NCBI GenBank assembly: GCA_027371625.1
Contig: DAHXMQ010000183.1
Span: forward strand, 1-22,319
Length of the DNA stretch: 22,319 nt
Origin: Candidatus Methanoperedentaceae archaeon
GTDB lineage: Archaea; Halobacteriota; Methanosarcinia; Methanosarcinales; Methanoperedenaceae
Direction: 5' to 3'
The notes beneath the pieces are model-generated. The model made no database searches. It was not told the DNA's origin and saw only the letters and a program-made list of their open reading frames with translations. Below are positions 7,410 to 17,163 of the stretch, piece after piece; the first letter of the stretch is position 1, and each line of letters opens with the position of its first letter. Both the position numbers and the translations under genes were made by a program.

Positions 7410-10400
7410 TCACGATACCGGGATTCCAAGAGTGTTGGAAAGGTAGCTTTTTATAGCATTTTCATTTGTTCCTTCGATATTACCCGTGTGTATGCCTCCG
7501 AGATTATCGGTTATCGTCACAGTATTGAACGTATCGCCTCCCGTGCGCCATGTGTAAGATGGACCGCTAACTGATGCCGACACAGCTTCTCCATAATGGT
7601 CCAGAGCATATCCGCCGATATAAAAGCATGCCAAGCTACATGAATATAGTTCATTATAGAACCCGTTGAGATTGTAACTATATTCATCGCCATAATTAGA
7701 GAAAATGTCTCCGACGGCGTTTATTGGTGGATATGCCGTCGCCACTGTACTGTTCGTACTGGTGGCACCCCATTCATCTGTTGCTGTTACTGTAACCGTA
7801 TACGTGCCTGGCACATATTGGTTCCATGCGAGGTTCCAGCCCAGGTTATATTGAAACATCCATTGCGGCGGGTCTTCTTCATCAGGTCTATAAACCGCGT
7901 ACCCGAAAGTGTATTGATTTGTCGAGGTTGAAATTCCATTCATGCCCCAGTCATACTCAACCTGGAAGTTTTTATCGCTCGGATCGTCGGGATTCACGAT
8001 AGTGGCATAAATTGTTGATGGTTCTATGGAATAGGAGAAACTACGCTCTCCATTGCAATCGTAACCGCAGTAGAATTTTGGATTCGCACCGATGAGATTT
8101 ATGCCCTCGAAATCAACGCTGTTGATGGTTATCTGTGGCGGTCGGTGCTTGTATATTTTCACTGCTTCGGTACTGCTTGATGAGAGTCCCCAGGTATCTT
8201 TTGCAGTTACGGTTACGTAAAAGACGTCGTAATACTTTCCATTCGAATCCTGATAATCCCAGTGATCCGGAGCATAAATGTGGGTAGTGCTGCCATTCAT
8301 CGACCATACGCTCTGTGTTCCATCGCCGAAATCGTACATATACCATATCTGGTCTCCCTGCGGATCGCCGTGAGGATTGTCAGGGTCGTAAGAGATTGAA
8401 TTGAAAACTACCGGAATTCTTTCCAGATACGCACCGGAAGGCAGGAACGGCACGCTCTTGACGTTGTATATGGACGTGATTATTGGCGCCCTCGGCGGAT
8501 TATCGTAGATGAAGACAGAATCGTTGTACGTTGCAACGGCATTGTATGGATCCTGAACCTGTGCTTCGAAATCAACAGACTGGTTCAATATGTAATTATA
8601 CGTGCCTTGCCGTGCAGTATATCTATGAGTAACGTTGTTCGCCTGGGGATTTGTTCTCGGAATTAAAATCGTCTGGTTCCACACAAGCTCACTGCTCGTG
8701 ATAAACGTCTGGTTTAAGGGGATGCTTCCTATCCAGCCGGAATCATATCCGTCGCCCCAGATGTACCTGTAATGCAGATAATCTAAATACTGCATATCCT
8801 CAACATCTGGGTCGGTTGCATTTAAGGTCATGTTATTAATGTCGCCAATATGAACTGGATTGTGCTGTCCTGCCCAAGGAGCCAGAGCCTGTCCCAGCGG
8901 ATTCGATGACGGTGTTTCCCCGGCGAGATTAAGGTATTGGAGAGCGGTTGCGCCGTACGCATTAGTCAGGTTTTTAGTATCTGCAACCGACAAGCCATAA
9001 ATTTCAGGCGGATCATTGTAAACGGTAACGGTCTGACTCGATGTACCCTGCTGCGGATTATAGACTATGTCGCCAGGGACGTCATCGATTGATCCCATTC
9101 CGCTGTCCGTAACCGTAAGACCTATGGTATGATTTCCGACTGTCGGCATCCATATGATTCCTTCTGGCTGCGTGACATTATCGCCTTCGTCGTGGCTGGC
9201 GCGCTGTTCCATGTAAACCTCCGGTGGGATAGGAATCCCGTCGAGAGACCAGTCCAGCGTCAGTGGATAAGAGAACGGTTTGCCGTAATACCTGTTCCAG
9301 TCCCATATATTAGGTTCAATCCTGACCCAGCCGTGCTGGGTGAGATTCCCTGCAAACCACGACAAGTTTTCATCGTTCGGATCGATTAACACACTGATGT
9401 TCGGGTAAGGAGGATATTCAGGTGGCGGCAGGTCTTTGAACCATCCTATCATATTCTCGCCAATGTCCTGCGGCGGTCTTTCCTGGTAATCCCAGCGCAC
9501 GTGTGCTACCCACGTCAGGTTATATTGCAACAATTGTTTTAAATTCCATGAATAAGCCGGCAGTCCCGCAACCATACCGCTGTTGTCTTGAACTGCTGCG
9601 CTTATCGTCTGGTTATCCTTGACTTTCCACCATCCTTCTCCCCAGTCGGGATAATAATGAATTGAATAGTTTTTCGAAGCCCCGTTGTCGGAGCTTATCT
9701 TATAGAAATCATAATAATCTACGGTATTGTTGCTGGTAAAATTGACGACAGTGTTGTTATTCGTATAAACGCCCTGGCTCATGGGATAAAACCATTCTGC
9801 CGTGAAATTGTCCGGATACCGATTTATTAAAAATTCCTTTGTGGAATAATCCCCGTCCGCGATATACGCTCTCACTTCCACGGCAAACGTCCCGTTCCTG
9901 TACAGATTTATTGTAGAACTCCATGTTACAAGCGTACTGTTCACTGCCGATATTTCTGCATCATTGACAACTACGCCGTCGCTATTATAAACCCGCACGC
10001 TTACTTCTGTTATGTTGGTTGCGTTTGTTTGCGCAGTTCCTGCCGCAACAATGCTGGCATCTGAAGTTCTCGTAACTCTTCTTGCAGGATTTATCATGGT
10101 TATCACGGGAACGTCGTCGTACTTGATATACAGGCTATCCTCCCCGGTCAATCCCGCAGAAGAATAAACGCGTGCGTCTATTATGTAAAGACCAGGCACG
10201 AGATTCACTGTCTGGCTCCACAGCGCCGCGCCCGTCGTATTGCTTAACGAAGATGCAGTACATGCGGATCCGCTTGGCGGGAAAAACCATGAAAAGATAC
10301 CAGATGAATTATCGGGCGCACAGGTGCTGTTTGAAAGATATAGAACGTAACTTGCGTATGGGGAAGGCGCCTCGCCGGGGACAAGCGACATTAAATCAAC

Positions 10401-12929
10401 TGTGATCTTAGCAATGCCGTCGGCGCTGTATGCAGTGCCGTTGATGGTTAAATTCTGCATTCCCACGTGATCCCCGTTGGCAAGATTTGTTATCTGGATG
10501 GTGGGCGCAGTCGATTGCTTGATTATGGTTATGCTCTCTGAAACTGTGTTATTCGCCTGGTCCACGGCGGTAATCACAAAATTATTATTGCCTTCATTCA
10601 AAGATGCGACATAATACCAGTCAACTAACGTCGAGCCGAATATTCCTGTAACAAGATTTCCATTTACATATACCGCGCTTATGTTGTTATTATCCCAAGC
10701 AACGCCGCCGATCGTTGCCGATGCAGACTGGACCACTGAATCGTTTTCCGGGTATAATATCTCGAGCTGGGGCGATGTATAATAAGCATATATATCCAGT
10801 GTAGCATTTGCCACGTTGCCTGCCGCATCTCTTGCCTGGATATTGATACTGTTTTTTCCTTCGTATAACTGCACAGTCGCATTCCAGTTCAGGTTTGCGG
10901 GTCTCCACCAGTTCGTGCCCGCAAGGGTAACGTTCTGGTAATCTACTGTAAGAGAATCCATTTCATAATCGTCAAAAACCGTGCCGGTTATTGTATAGTT
11001 CCGTGCATTTGTCACGTATCCTTCCTGAGGATTGGTTATTGTTATTATGGGAGGCGTGGTATCCTTATACGTGGCAACGTCCTGCTCAGCTAAATTCCCG
11101 GCAAAATCCTGTGCATATAATTTGACTGTCGTGGTATCCGTGAAGTTGTATATCTCTACGGTATAAGAAATTGACCCACTGCCGCCACTGGTGGGAACGG
11201 CTGGAATGCCGGTTACGTTTCCGCCATTATCCACTTCAGCCCATGCAATCGGATTGCCGGGAAGCTGTGTATCATCAGTGGTATTAAATGATATTACGTC
11301 CGTGTTCCCTCTAACGTATTTATCCGCGTGGGTAATGGTTATATTTGGCGGCACATTATCGTATATCACAGTCGTGTTCTTACTCCAGCCGCTGTATTTC
11401 CCCGACCTTGCGTAGGCAGAAATCCTTGCAATATAAGCCGTAGCCGAAGTCGGAGAATAAACCGTAAAAGACGTACTGAAATTATAACCACCGGATGTAT
11501 AGATATTAAAAGGACCTGGATTGGATAAACTGCCGCTGTACATTAAACTTACGTTCTGCCCCGAAGCCATATCGGATACCGGCTCGGCGTATATCTCGTA
11601 ATCGATATGGTCAACCCCGGAACCGGGAACATCAGATGCACTGAAGCCGAAGGTAATGCTCGACTGTGTGGCGTTGACGAAACCGAATCCCTCCGTAATG
11701 TTTTCATTAAATGCTTGAGTCATTATACTCGGCTGGCTGACTGCTGGATTCCAGATATCGTACATTGCAGTATTGCTCCATGCAGTCCATGCACTCGTTC
11801 TTCCAGCATTATCTACTGCATACGCTCTTGCAACGTAATACCTGCCAGGAGTCATGCTCGCGAACGTATAAGTGCCGGAAGACCCAATCCAATCAGAGAA
11901 TACAATGCTTCCGTTTAACAGATCTTCTATTTGCATGTACACGTTGCTTATGCCAGAATCAGGGTCTGAGGGCGATGTAGTGTACGTTACGCTGCCGGTG
12001 GTCGTCCACATTGGGTTTTGCGGTGTGCTGATAGTGGGGGTGTCAAGGTCTATTCTCGCGTATAGCGTAGTATAGCCGCTGGGATTTCCTGCATTATCCA
12101 CTGCCCTGAAATCGAAAGTATAGCTTCCCCCGGATGAAAGAGTAATGGCATAAGGCGAAGATACCTGCTGCCACGCCCCACTATTAGTTCTTTCCTGGTA
12201 ATAAGCCACGCCGCTTTCCGTATCAGTAGAAGGAGCCCAGACGAAATTGAGCGACCCCGTCCAGCTCCACGGCGGATTCGATGAAGTGGAAGCAACCCCG
12301 TTCGTATCAGTTACAACCGGCGTTGTTGGAGGTACGGTATCTACCCCAAACGACCGTGACTGAATACTGGACGTCGCGCCGGCATTATTATACGCCTGAA
12401 CGTAGAATGTATGTGTGCCGTCAGGTATGGAATTCACGACTGTACTGGTGCTCGTCGTCCACGTTTTAGCGCCGCTATCCAGCCAATAATAATAACCGGA
12501 TATTCCGCTTGTGCTGTATGCGCTCCATCCAAATCCAGCCGAGTTCTGGTTAATCCATACGGTGGGACCGCTTGTAATGGAAAGACTCGGCGTTCCAGTA
12601 TCTATTCCAAAACTGCTTGAAACTACTGCGCTGAGATTTCCGGAGTTATCTTTTTCTTCGAGATAGAAAGTATGCCAGCCGTCCGATACAGATAGAGTTG
12701 CACTGGTGCCTGTCGTAAAAAATTGCCCGCCGCCGTCCAGCCAATAATAATATCCTGCAATTCCAGTACCGTCGCTAGTTCCGTTCCATGTGAAAGCAAC
12801 GGTGTTTGTATTGAGCCAGCCGGAAGGACCGCTCGTAATGGATACGCTGCCTGCTTTTGCTGCGCCTGCAAATGCAAGTATCAGCAGCGATGCCAGAATT
12901 ACCTGATGAATGCGAATTTTTTTAATCAT
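7410..12929 (-). CDS. giant secreted surface protein with Ig-like and PKD-like modules
   Basis: A 1,839-residue protein with a Sec signal peptide (cleavage likely after AAKA, residue 26). The N-terminal part has about ten beta-sandwich repeats. The first two carry GYYYWLDxG...DG.HTFYxx..N.G, reminiscent of OmpL47/Ig-like repeats, and later ones carry DNAGN or DAAGN turns and TPPxI.I..P linkers typical of bacterial Ig-like modules. The second half has PKD-like units, clearest at YDFGDGTQSVW followed by VTVTAKDTWG, and again at VTVTATDEWG. Cysteine pairs occur near the C-terminus (YCGYDCNG and SCSLAC). No membrane anchor or sorting signal is visible at the C-terminus. The start is firm: the stop TGA of the preceding gene forms part of its TGAGGT ribosome site, so the two are translationally coupled. 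Probable role is a surface adhesin or scaffold. Confidence 0.85.
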   Translation of the reverse strand: MIKKIRIHQVILASLLILAFAGAAKAGSVSITSGPSGWLNTNTVAFTWNGTSDGTGIAGYYYWLDGGGQFFTTGTSATLSVSDGWHTFYLEEKDNSGNLSAVVSSSFGIDTGTPSLSITSGPTVWINQNSAGFGWSAYSTSGISGYYYWLDSGAKTWTTSTSTVVNSIPDGTHTFYVQAYNNAGATSSIQSRSFGVDTVPPTTPVVTDTNGVASTSSNPPWSWTGSLNFVWAPSTDTESGVAYYQERTNSGAWQQVSSPYAITLSSGGSYTFDFRAVDNAGNPSGYTTLYARIDLDTPTISTPQNPMWTTTGSVTYTTSPSDPDSGISNVYMQIEDLLNGSIVFSDWIGSSGTYTFASMTPGRYYVARAYAVDNAGRTSAWTAWSNTAMYDIWNPAVSQPSIMTQAFNENITEGFGFVNATQSSITFGFSASDVPGSGVDHIDYEIYAEPVSDMASGQNVSLMYSGSLSNPGPFNIYTSGGYNFSTSFTVYSPTSATAYIARISAYARSGKYSGWSKNTTVIYDNVPPNITITHADKYVRGNTDVISFNTTDDTQLPGNPIAWAEVDNGGNVTGIPAVPTSGGSGSISYTVEIYNFTDTTTVKLYAQDFAGNLAEQDVATYKDTTPPIITITNPQEGYVTNARNYTITGTVFDDYEMDSLTVDYQNVTLAGTNWWRPANLNWNATVQLYEGKNSINIQARDAAGNVANATLDIYAYYTSPQLEILYPENDSVVQSASATIGGVAWDNNNISAVYVNGNLVTGIFGSTLVDWYYVASLNEGNNNFVITAVDQANNTVSESITIIKQSTAPTIQITNLANGDHVGMQNLTINGTAYSADGIAKITVDLMSLVPGEAPSPYASYVLYLSNSTCAPDNSSGIFSWFFPPSGSACTASSLSNTTGAALWSQTVNLVPGLYIIDARVYSSAGLTGEDSLYIKYDDVPVITMINPARRVTRTSDASIVAAGTAQTNATNITEVSVRVYNSDGVVVNDAEISAVNSTLVTWSSTINLYRNGTFAVEVRAYIADGDYSTKEFLINRYPDNFTAEWFYPMSQGVYTNNNTVVNFTSNNTVDYYDFYKISSDNGASKNYSIHYYPDWGEGWWKVKDNQTISAAVQDNSGMVAGLPAYSWNLKQLLQYNLTWVAHVRWDYQERPPQDIGENMIGWFKDLPPPEYPPYPNISVLIDPNDENLSWFAGNLTQHGWVRIEPNIWDWNRYYGKPFSYPLTLDWSLDGIPIPPEVYMEQRASHDEGDNVTQPEGIIWMPTVGNHTIGLTVTDSGMGSIDDVPGDIVYNPQQGTSSQTVTVYNDPPEIYGLSVADTKNLTNAYGATALQYLNLAGETPSSNPLGQALAPWAGQHNPVHIGDINNMTLNATDPDVEDMQYLDYLHYRYIWGDGYDSGWIGSIPLNQTFITSSELVWNQTILIPRTNPQANNVTHRYTARQGTYNYILNQSVDFEAQVQDPYNAVATYNDSVFIYDNPPRAPIITSIYNVKSVPFLPSGAYLERIPVVFNSISYDPDNPHGDPQGDQIWYMYDFGDGTQSVWSMNGSTTHIYAPDHWDYQDSNGKYYDVFYVTVTAKDTWGLSSSSTEAVKIYKHRPPQITINSVDFEGINLIGANPKFYCGYDCNGERSFSYSIEPSTIYATIVNPDDPSDKNFQVEYDWGMNGISTSTNQYTFGYAVYRPDEEDPPQWMFQYNLGWNLAWNQYVPGTYTVTVTATDEWGATSTNSTVATAYPPINAVGDIFSNYGDEYSYNLNGFYNELYSCSLACFYIGGYALDHYGEAVSASVSGPSYTWRTGGDTFNTVTITDNLGGIHTGNIEGTNENAIKSYLSNTLGIPVS

Positions 12930-12935
12930 TTTACC

Positions 12936-14744
12936 TCAGGTACTGCTGCTGGTGTTGAGAGCTTTATCGTATCCACCGACTACCTGCACGTTCGAAGTGC
13001 CGTTTAGACTCCATTCTATGATCTCCTGTACGTTGCCGTTTATGTCCGTAAAATTCCCATAACTCGAACCGCCCCATTCAGGCGGCGAGAATGTGTTGTT
13101 GGCATAATTCCACGTATGCTGAACTATTCTTTTTGATATTTCATTGCCTTCGTTCTGCAAATCAGCCGGCATCTGGTTCCACGGATACCTTTCACTTGCT
13201 TTATGCCAGCCGTAAAAAACTATGCTGTCGTGATCCCAGCCGGTTGAATCGTTATACCCAACATCGCCTGTGGGGAACGCACCGACTTCAAGCCCGTTGC
13301 CGGGACTATACCAGTCGCCTGAATCGTGCGTGCTGTTTAAATAATCCGCAGCTATCTCCCATCCACCTGAGAACGGATTATCTATGCCGCTCATGTTTAT
13401 CCAGTCCTCTACGCTGCGGTTCCATACCTCCCTTGCTGCAACCACGAGCTGCTCTATGTTGTTCGGCAGACCCATGCTGTAGTTATACTCTGTATCGCTT
13501 TCATTCCCCCACGGCATTCCTATTACGTATTGTCCTGAAATAAAGTCCCCTTTTACCGCCTGTATCCTGTCGGGATAGAACATCGTTGTGTGATTCTGCA
13601 TCAGGTCAAACGCCTCTGACGTATAGATACCAACAGTAGTGTTGCCCTGCCCAGTCCAGTCGCCAGCCAGAGGCACATAGGCGCTGCCGCCAGGACCGAA
13701 CTGGAAAGTTACGTCCGCATTTCCTGCGCTGTTGCTGTTTTTCAGGTAGAATGTACCTGTGCTTTTCTGATAAACGCCAATAGTATCGGTCCCATCACCA
13801 TTCCAATCTCCCGTTACCGGCACGAAGTCGTTTCCACCCGGACCGAATTGCACTGTAATGTCTGCTGCGCCGCCAGTATTGCTGTCTTTCAGGTAGAATG
13901 TGCCTGTGCTTTTCTGATAAACGCCAATAGTATCGGTCCCATCGCCATTCCAATCTCCCGTTAGAGGCAAATAGTCGTTTCCACCCGGTCCGAATTGCAC
14001 TGTAATGTCTGCTGCGCCGCCAGTATTGCTGTCTTTCAGGTAGAATGTGCCTGTGCTTTTCTGATAAACGCCAATAGTATCGGTCCCACCGCCATTCCAA
14101 TCTCCCGTTACCGGCACGAAGTCGTTTCCACCCGGACCGAATTGCACTGTAATGTCTGATGTGCCGCCAGTATTGCTGTTCTTCAGGTAGAATGTGCCGG
14201 TATTCGGGTCATAAACGCCAATCGTAGTTACATGCTGCCAAGTCCGATCGCCAACTATCGGCACGTCTCCCGGCACGCCGTAATTAACGATAACGTCTGC
14301 GTTTCCTGCACTGTCGTTGTTCTTCAGATAAAACGTGCTTGGGGCATACTTTACAATCATCAGGTTTCCTGACGAAACGTACATTTTATTATTCTGACTG
14401 CTGAGATTCCGGTCGTAATCCGAAAAAAGAGCATAGCCGTATGTTACTTCGGAATCCAGTTCATTCTCATATTCGTTGAGAATCTGCTCTTTCGTAATAT
14501 TCCATGGATTCTGGAATGCGTGCCTGCTCACAACCGTTTCAGCCGCGGGCACCGCAATCGTTCTTAAATATCTCGGTTCATCCACACTGCCTGACGCCTG
14601 TGCACCCATTGCCTGGAGCATGTCTTTGCGCTGCGCTACGTTAAGCCCGTGATAATCCCTGAACATCTCTCCTTCCATAACAGTAAGCAGGTATATTCCC
14701 GCAAGTATTACAATCGCTATTGCTGCGGCTGATGTACGCTGCAT
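12936..14744 (-). CDS. membrane-anchored surface protein with FG-GAP/VCBS-like repeats
   Basis: A 602-residue protein. A pilin-like hydrophobic N-terminal helix (about residues 5-23) is followed by EGEMFRDYHG. Residues about 136-378 are five repeats of 47-49 residues with the calcium-loop-like core GDWNGDGTDTIGVY and the blade GTFYLKDSNTGG. Such repeats form beta-propeller blades in integrin alpha chains and many secreted proteins. The last 220 residues are rich in Trp, Tyr, Asn and Gly, with no family I recognise. The protein should sit outside the cell, tethered by its first helix in the membrane or packed into a pilus. It lacks a ribosome site; a TATA-like CTATAAGT (minus, 14,768-14,779) lies about 30 bases before the ATG, so it is probably leaderless. 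It heads an operon with the 1,839-aa protein. Confidence 0.8.
   Translation of the reverse strand: MQRTSAAAIAIVILAGIYLLTVMEGEMFRDYHGLNVAQRKDMLQAMGAQASGSVDEPRYLRTIAVPAAETVVSRHAFQNPWNITKEQILNEYENELDSEVTYGYALFSDYDRNLSSQNNKMYVSSGNLMIVKYAPSTFYLKNNDSAGNADVIVNYGVPGDVPIVGDRTWQHVTTIGVYDPNTGTFYLKNSNTGGTSDITVQFGPGGNDFVPVTGDWNGGGTDTIGVYQKSTGTFYLKDSNTGGAADITVQFGPGGNDYLPLTGDWNGDGTDTIGVYQKSTGTFYLKDSNTGGAADITVQFGPGGNDFVPVTGDWNGDGTDTIGVYQKSTGTFYLKNSNSAGNADVTFQFGPGGSAYVPLAGDWTGQGNTTVGIYTSEAFDLMQNHTTMFYPDRIQAVKGDFISGQYVIGMPWGNESDTEYNYSMGLPNNIEQLVVAAREVWNRSVEDWINMSGIDNPFSGGWEIAADYLNSTHDSGDWYSPGNGLEVGAFPTGDVGYNDSTGWDHDSIVFYGWHKASERYPWNQMPADLQNEGNEISKRIVQHTWNYANNTFSPPEWGGSSYGNFTDINGNVQEIIEWSLNGTSNVQVVGGYDKALNTSSST
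13611..14339 (-). repeat. tandem 147-bp coding repeat (five copies)
   Basis: Copies begin at 14339 (141 bp), 14198, 14051, 13904 and 13757, the last four each 147 bp. The third and fourth copies are almost identical in DNA, differing mainly where YLPL replaces FVPV. Each encodes one FG-GAP/VCBS-like blade. Confidence 0.9.
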
Positions 14745-14839
14745 GAGTCTTAATGAGCAATATAACTACTTATAGATTATTGAAATCTCTGAACCTCTGG
14801 AAAGCTTTTAATATCCCAAAATTCATAAACTATGTCTTA
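14745..14839. promoter_or_regulatory. compact divergent promoter between the surface operon and the pilin-like operon
   Basis: For the minus gene, CTATAAGT lies about 30 bases before the ATG at 14744. For the plus gene, AAAGCTTTTAATAT (14,802-14,814) lies 26-35 bases before the ATG at 14840, with a purine-rich BRE-like GGAAAG in front. Neither start has a ribosome site, so both messages are probably leaderless. The open frame on the plus strand reaches back to 14753, but that would embed both TATA boxes in coding sequence. Confidence 0.55.
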
Positions 14840-15319
14840 ATGACTTCTTTAGATTTTGCGGTGGAAAAGGCATTCAAGATTGGATTATATATGAGCACTT
14901 TAGCCATACTTGGCGCGCCGACGTTGGCTATGATGCAGACTGCTTTCATGACGGCGCAGGCGATAACTTTCCAGGATGCCGTAGTAAATGAAATCAATAT
15001 AGTGTACGCTGGAAAACTTCAGTCAGTCAACAACCATCTCCTGCTGCCGAAAAATACAACCGTTCAGATGTTCGATAATTTTAGACAAGCGGTGGCTAAC
15101 CAGATAACCATAAATGTTACCACACCGCTTGGAAGCTATCAACACACAGAACCTTTTGCAAACTCGGATGCTTTAGAGGTTGACCGAGTAGGCGGAATCG
15201 TGCCAACAGTATCTTCACAGACGCAGTGTTATAACATGACCACGTGGCGTGACCAGAGCTACGGAAATATTGACGTTACGTTTTCCTCTACAAATTGCGG
15301 GGGAAACCCGGGGAGTTAA
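14840..15319 (+). CDS. pilin-like surface protein 1
   Basis: A 159-residue protein with a hydrophobic segment (about residues 13-37, starting FKIGLYMSTLAILGAP) after a short charged leader, then an Asn/Thr-rich soluble part with two cysteines near the end (QTQCYN and TNCGG), probably a disulfide. I chose the start at 14840 from the TATA box 26-35 bases upstream; an in-frame ATG at 14753 exists but lies only 9 bases from the divergent start. It is the first of three genes separated by 3 and 5 bases, so they form one operon. I infer a type IV pilin-like or pilus-associated subunit from size, topology and clustering. No recognised pilin family motif or assembly ATPase is in the window. Confidence 0.6.
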   Translation: MTSLDFAVEKAFKIGLYMSTLAILGAPTLAMMQTAFMTAQAITFQDAVVNEINIVYAGKLQSVNNHLLLPKNTTVQMFDNFRQAVANQITINVTTPLGSYQHTEPFANSDALEVDRVGGIVPTVSSQTQCYNMTTWRDQSYGNIDVTFSSTNCGGNPGS

Positions 15320-15322
15320 AAT

Positions 15323-15781
15323 ATGGGCGAGGCAATGGGATTCGGCGTCGAACAGATAGGGGTTATAGGTCTTATGGTCATCGGAATAAGTTTTTCCGGA
15401 ATAGTTGCCGGAGTTATTCTGAATTCAGACAGCTACCAGAGCGTAGCAGGCGAATTCAGTGCCGTGAGACTTGCAGTCGAGATGGTGGGAACAAGCAAAC
15501 AGCCCGCTGCTATGGAATTCATAGCCAGGCTGTATGACGGAAAAACGTATACAATAGAGAGCAATGGAAATCGTCTATTGACGTTAACAATACTCAATGC
15601 AGACGGGTCTGTCTCAACGGACCAGAATGGAACAGAGGAAATCTCATATCAGACCACAAACGTGCAGATGGCGCCGTTTATAATAAATTCTAAAGATTAC
15701 AGCAGCCGCTTCCTCGTGGACGTTATTCCCGAACCTGACGGAGTCGTAATCACGGTTCCGAGCGCGGGCAGCGGAAGCTGA
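15323..15781 (+). CDS. pilin-like surface protein 2
   Basis: A 152-residue protein starting MGEAMGFGVEQIGVIGLMV. A Gly-Phe pair with Glu four residues on and then an uninterrupted hydrophobic helix (to about residue 34) resembles a type III (prepilin) signal, where cleavage would follow G6. The rest is a beta-rich extracellular domain (DGKTYTIE..GNRLLTLTI, later FLVDVIPEPDGVVITV) without cysteines. A GGGGAG ribosome site overlaps the end of the preceding gene. It is the middle gene of the three-gene operon. The role, probably a pilus subunit or pilus-like anchor, is inferred. Confidence 0.65.
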   Translation: MGEAMGFGVEQIGVIGLMVIGISFSGIVAGVILNSDSYQSVAGEFSAVRLAVEMVGTSKQPAAMEFIARLYDGKTYTIESNGNRLLTLTILNADGSVSTDQNGTEEISYQTTNVQMAPFIINSKDYSSRFLVDVIPEPDGVVITVPSAGSGS

Positions 15782-15786
15782 TTAAC

Positions 15787-16278
15787 ATGGTACTTGATAA
15801 TATCGAAAGCGCGATAAGCTCCTCGCTGGTCATACTGGCAATATCGATGTGGGCGGTGATTATGTCGACTTTCTTTGCCGCCGTGCACATACCCCAGGAT
15901 GAAATAATTCAAACCCAGATACTATCGCAGGCAGTGGCGATGGATCACGAAGGACCGTACATAGACCCTGCATCGGGAAACCTTTACGCAATACATTACG
16001 GCATGGACAACTCAACTAACGGCAATGACAACGGCATTATCCCGGTGAATTTTACCAATATCATAACAGTCGTTCCATCGAACATAACAACCGCGGGTCC
16101 TGACTATAATACGTCCGTGAACACCTTCTATCTCATCCGCACGATACCCATAATCCTGAACAGCGGCGATTTACGATTTCAGTCGTGGACTGTACAGGCG
16201 GGTTACTCTAATTTCACATATCCCCAACCGCTCACGAATGTAACGACGTATAATACTTCTTCTTTCACTGGTCAATAA
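15787..16278 (+). CDS. pilin-like surface protein 3
   Basis: A 163-residue protein with the N-terminal helix ISSSLVILAISMWAVIMSTFFA (about residues 10-32) after a short leader with D4 and E7, then an Asn/Thr-rich extracellular part with many N-glycosylation sites and no cysteines. It follows the previous gene by 5 bases, with GGAAG overlapping that gene's stop. It is last in the operon: a run of nine T follows about 28 bases after the stop. The function as a pilus-like subunit rests on topology and context only. Confidence 0.6.
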   Translation: MVLDNIESAISSSLVILAISMWAVIMSTFFAAVHIPQDEIIQTQILSQAVAMDHEGPYIDPASGNLYAIHYGMDNSTNGNDNGIIPVNFTNIITVVPSNITTAGPDYNTSVNTFYLIRTIPIILNSGDLRFQSWTVQAGYSNFTYPQPLTNVTTYNTSSFTGQ

Positions 16279-16336
16279 TCAACTATGCGACTTTTTGCGA
16301 TTCGGTTTTTTTTTCTCTCTGAAAACGCTCTATATG
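16277..16336 (+). promoter_or_regulatory. T-run terminator plus TATA box, copy A of a duplicated intergenic unit
   Basis: Contains ATTCGG followed by nine T (16,306-16,314), suiting archaeal transcription termination, then CTGAAAACGCTCTATATG with a TATA box at about 16,329-16,336 for the next gene. A related segment recurs at 17,164-17,230. Confidence 0.5.
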
Positions 16337-16394
16337 TAGAAATTGAGAATCTCTGCCTTTGGGCACGACCTGAAGGCGGAGGAGGTTAAAAAAT

Positions 16395-17102
16395 ATGAAA
16401 AATGTTCAAACAAAGAAGCAGAGACTCTTTTTTGCTTTAAACAGAATTGAAGCAGAAATTGAAAAAAACCCGGTTCAGTCTTGTGCCGATTTTGTGTTTG
16501 TAATAGAAAATATAAAAGGAGGTGAAATTGTGAGGTGGATCGCGGGACGAGATGCCTATACAAAAAATGAACTTTATGCTGCGTTCCCAGGATTTTCTCC
16601 CCGTTTCCTCAGAGATTTATATAGGCAGGTGAATAAAATCGAAGGGCGAACACCGATCTTGATCGGCGGAAAAAGAAATGGCACGAAAGCCCCCGTGGTA
16701 TACGCCCGCTATCCGCAGTTCTTTACGGAGTGGGCGCGGGAGCGGCGCATTAGTCCTTTTCTTTTAGTACAGGCAATCAAATATCTCAAAGAAAATAATT
16801 TGTGTGGGAATATAACGCTTGAAGAGGAAGAAAAATTTGGAAAGTGGCTTGCTCAAAATTCGCTCGGCAGTTGCCGATTTATTACTTATGCGCAAGACCC
16901 GTGCATCCCGGAAAACATAAAAATCAACAACGGCATCACCAGAAACGGGCACAAATTTCACCCCAAATTTCGAACCGGAATGTGGCGACATTATCTGCTA
17001 TATGCTCTCACCGCGCGGCGCACGCTTCCCGCACTCCCGTTTCAGGTCAATGCTACGATTATCGATTTGATTGAAAAAACGAGACGCACGAACAGTTCGT
17101 GA
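16395..17102 (+). CDS. unrecognised protein with a possible winged-helix region
   Basis: A 235-residue soluble, basic protein with no signal peptide or membrane helix. Residues about 55-83 (YTKNELYAAF..FSPRFLRDLYRQVNKI) look like a helix-turn-helix, and residues 86-104 (TPILIGGKRNGTKAPVVYAR) like a beta wing, so DNA binding is plausible but unproven. Two cysteines (C160, C170) flank ITYAQDP. The start follows GGAGGAGG about 9 bases upstream and is firm. It interrupts a run of pilin-like genes and has its own promoter. The DNA before and after it carries duplicated terminator/promoter segments, so it may have been inserted here. It could be a local regulator of the surface genes. Confidence 0.6.
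   Translation: MKNVQTKKQRLFFALNRIEAEIEKNPVQSCADFVFVIENIKGGEIVRWIAGRDAYTKNELYAAFPGFSPRFLRDLYRQVNKIEGRTPILIGGKRNGTKAPVVYARYPQFFTEWARERRISPFLLVQAIKYLKENNLCGNITLEEEEKFGKWLAQNSLGSCRFITYAQDPCIPENIKINNGITRNGHKFHPKFRTGMWRHYLLYALTARRTLPALPFQVNATIIDLIEKTRRTNSS
17087..17101 (+). terminator. hairpin at the end of the unrecognised gene
   Basis: CACGAA pairs with TTCGTG around a 3-base loop and covers the final codons up to the stop. A weaker stem with a TAAA loop (about 17,111-17,130) follows, then a T-rich stretch about 90 bases further on. Confidence 0.3.
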
Positions 17103-17163
17103 ATAGGCTACCTCACGCTAAAGCTGGGAGGCTCTCTCTATCCCTTAACACCACGACCGTAGT

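Noticed and set aside
13611..14339. Possible CRISPR array because of regular repeats
   Set aside because: Unit is 147 bp, coding, without spacers; it encodes protein blades.
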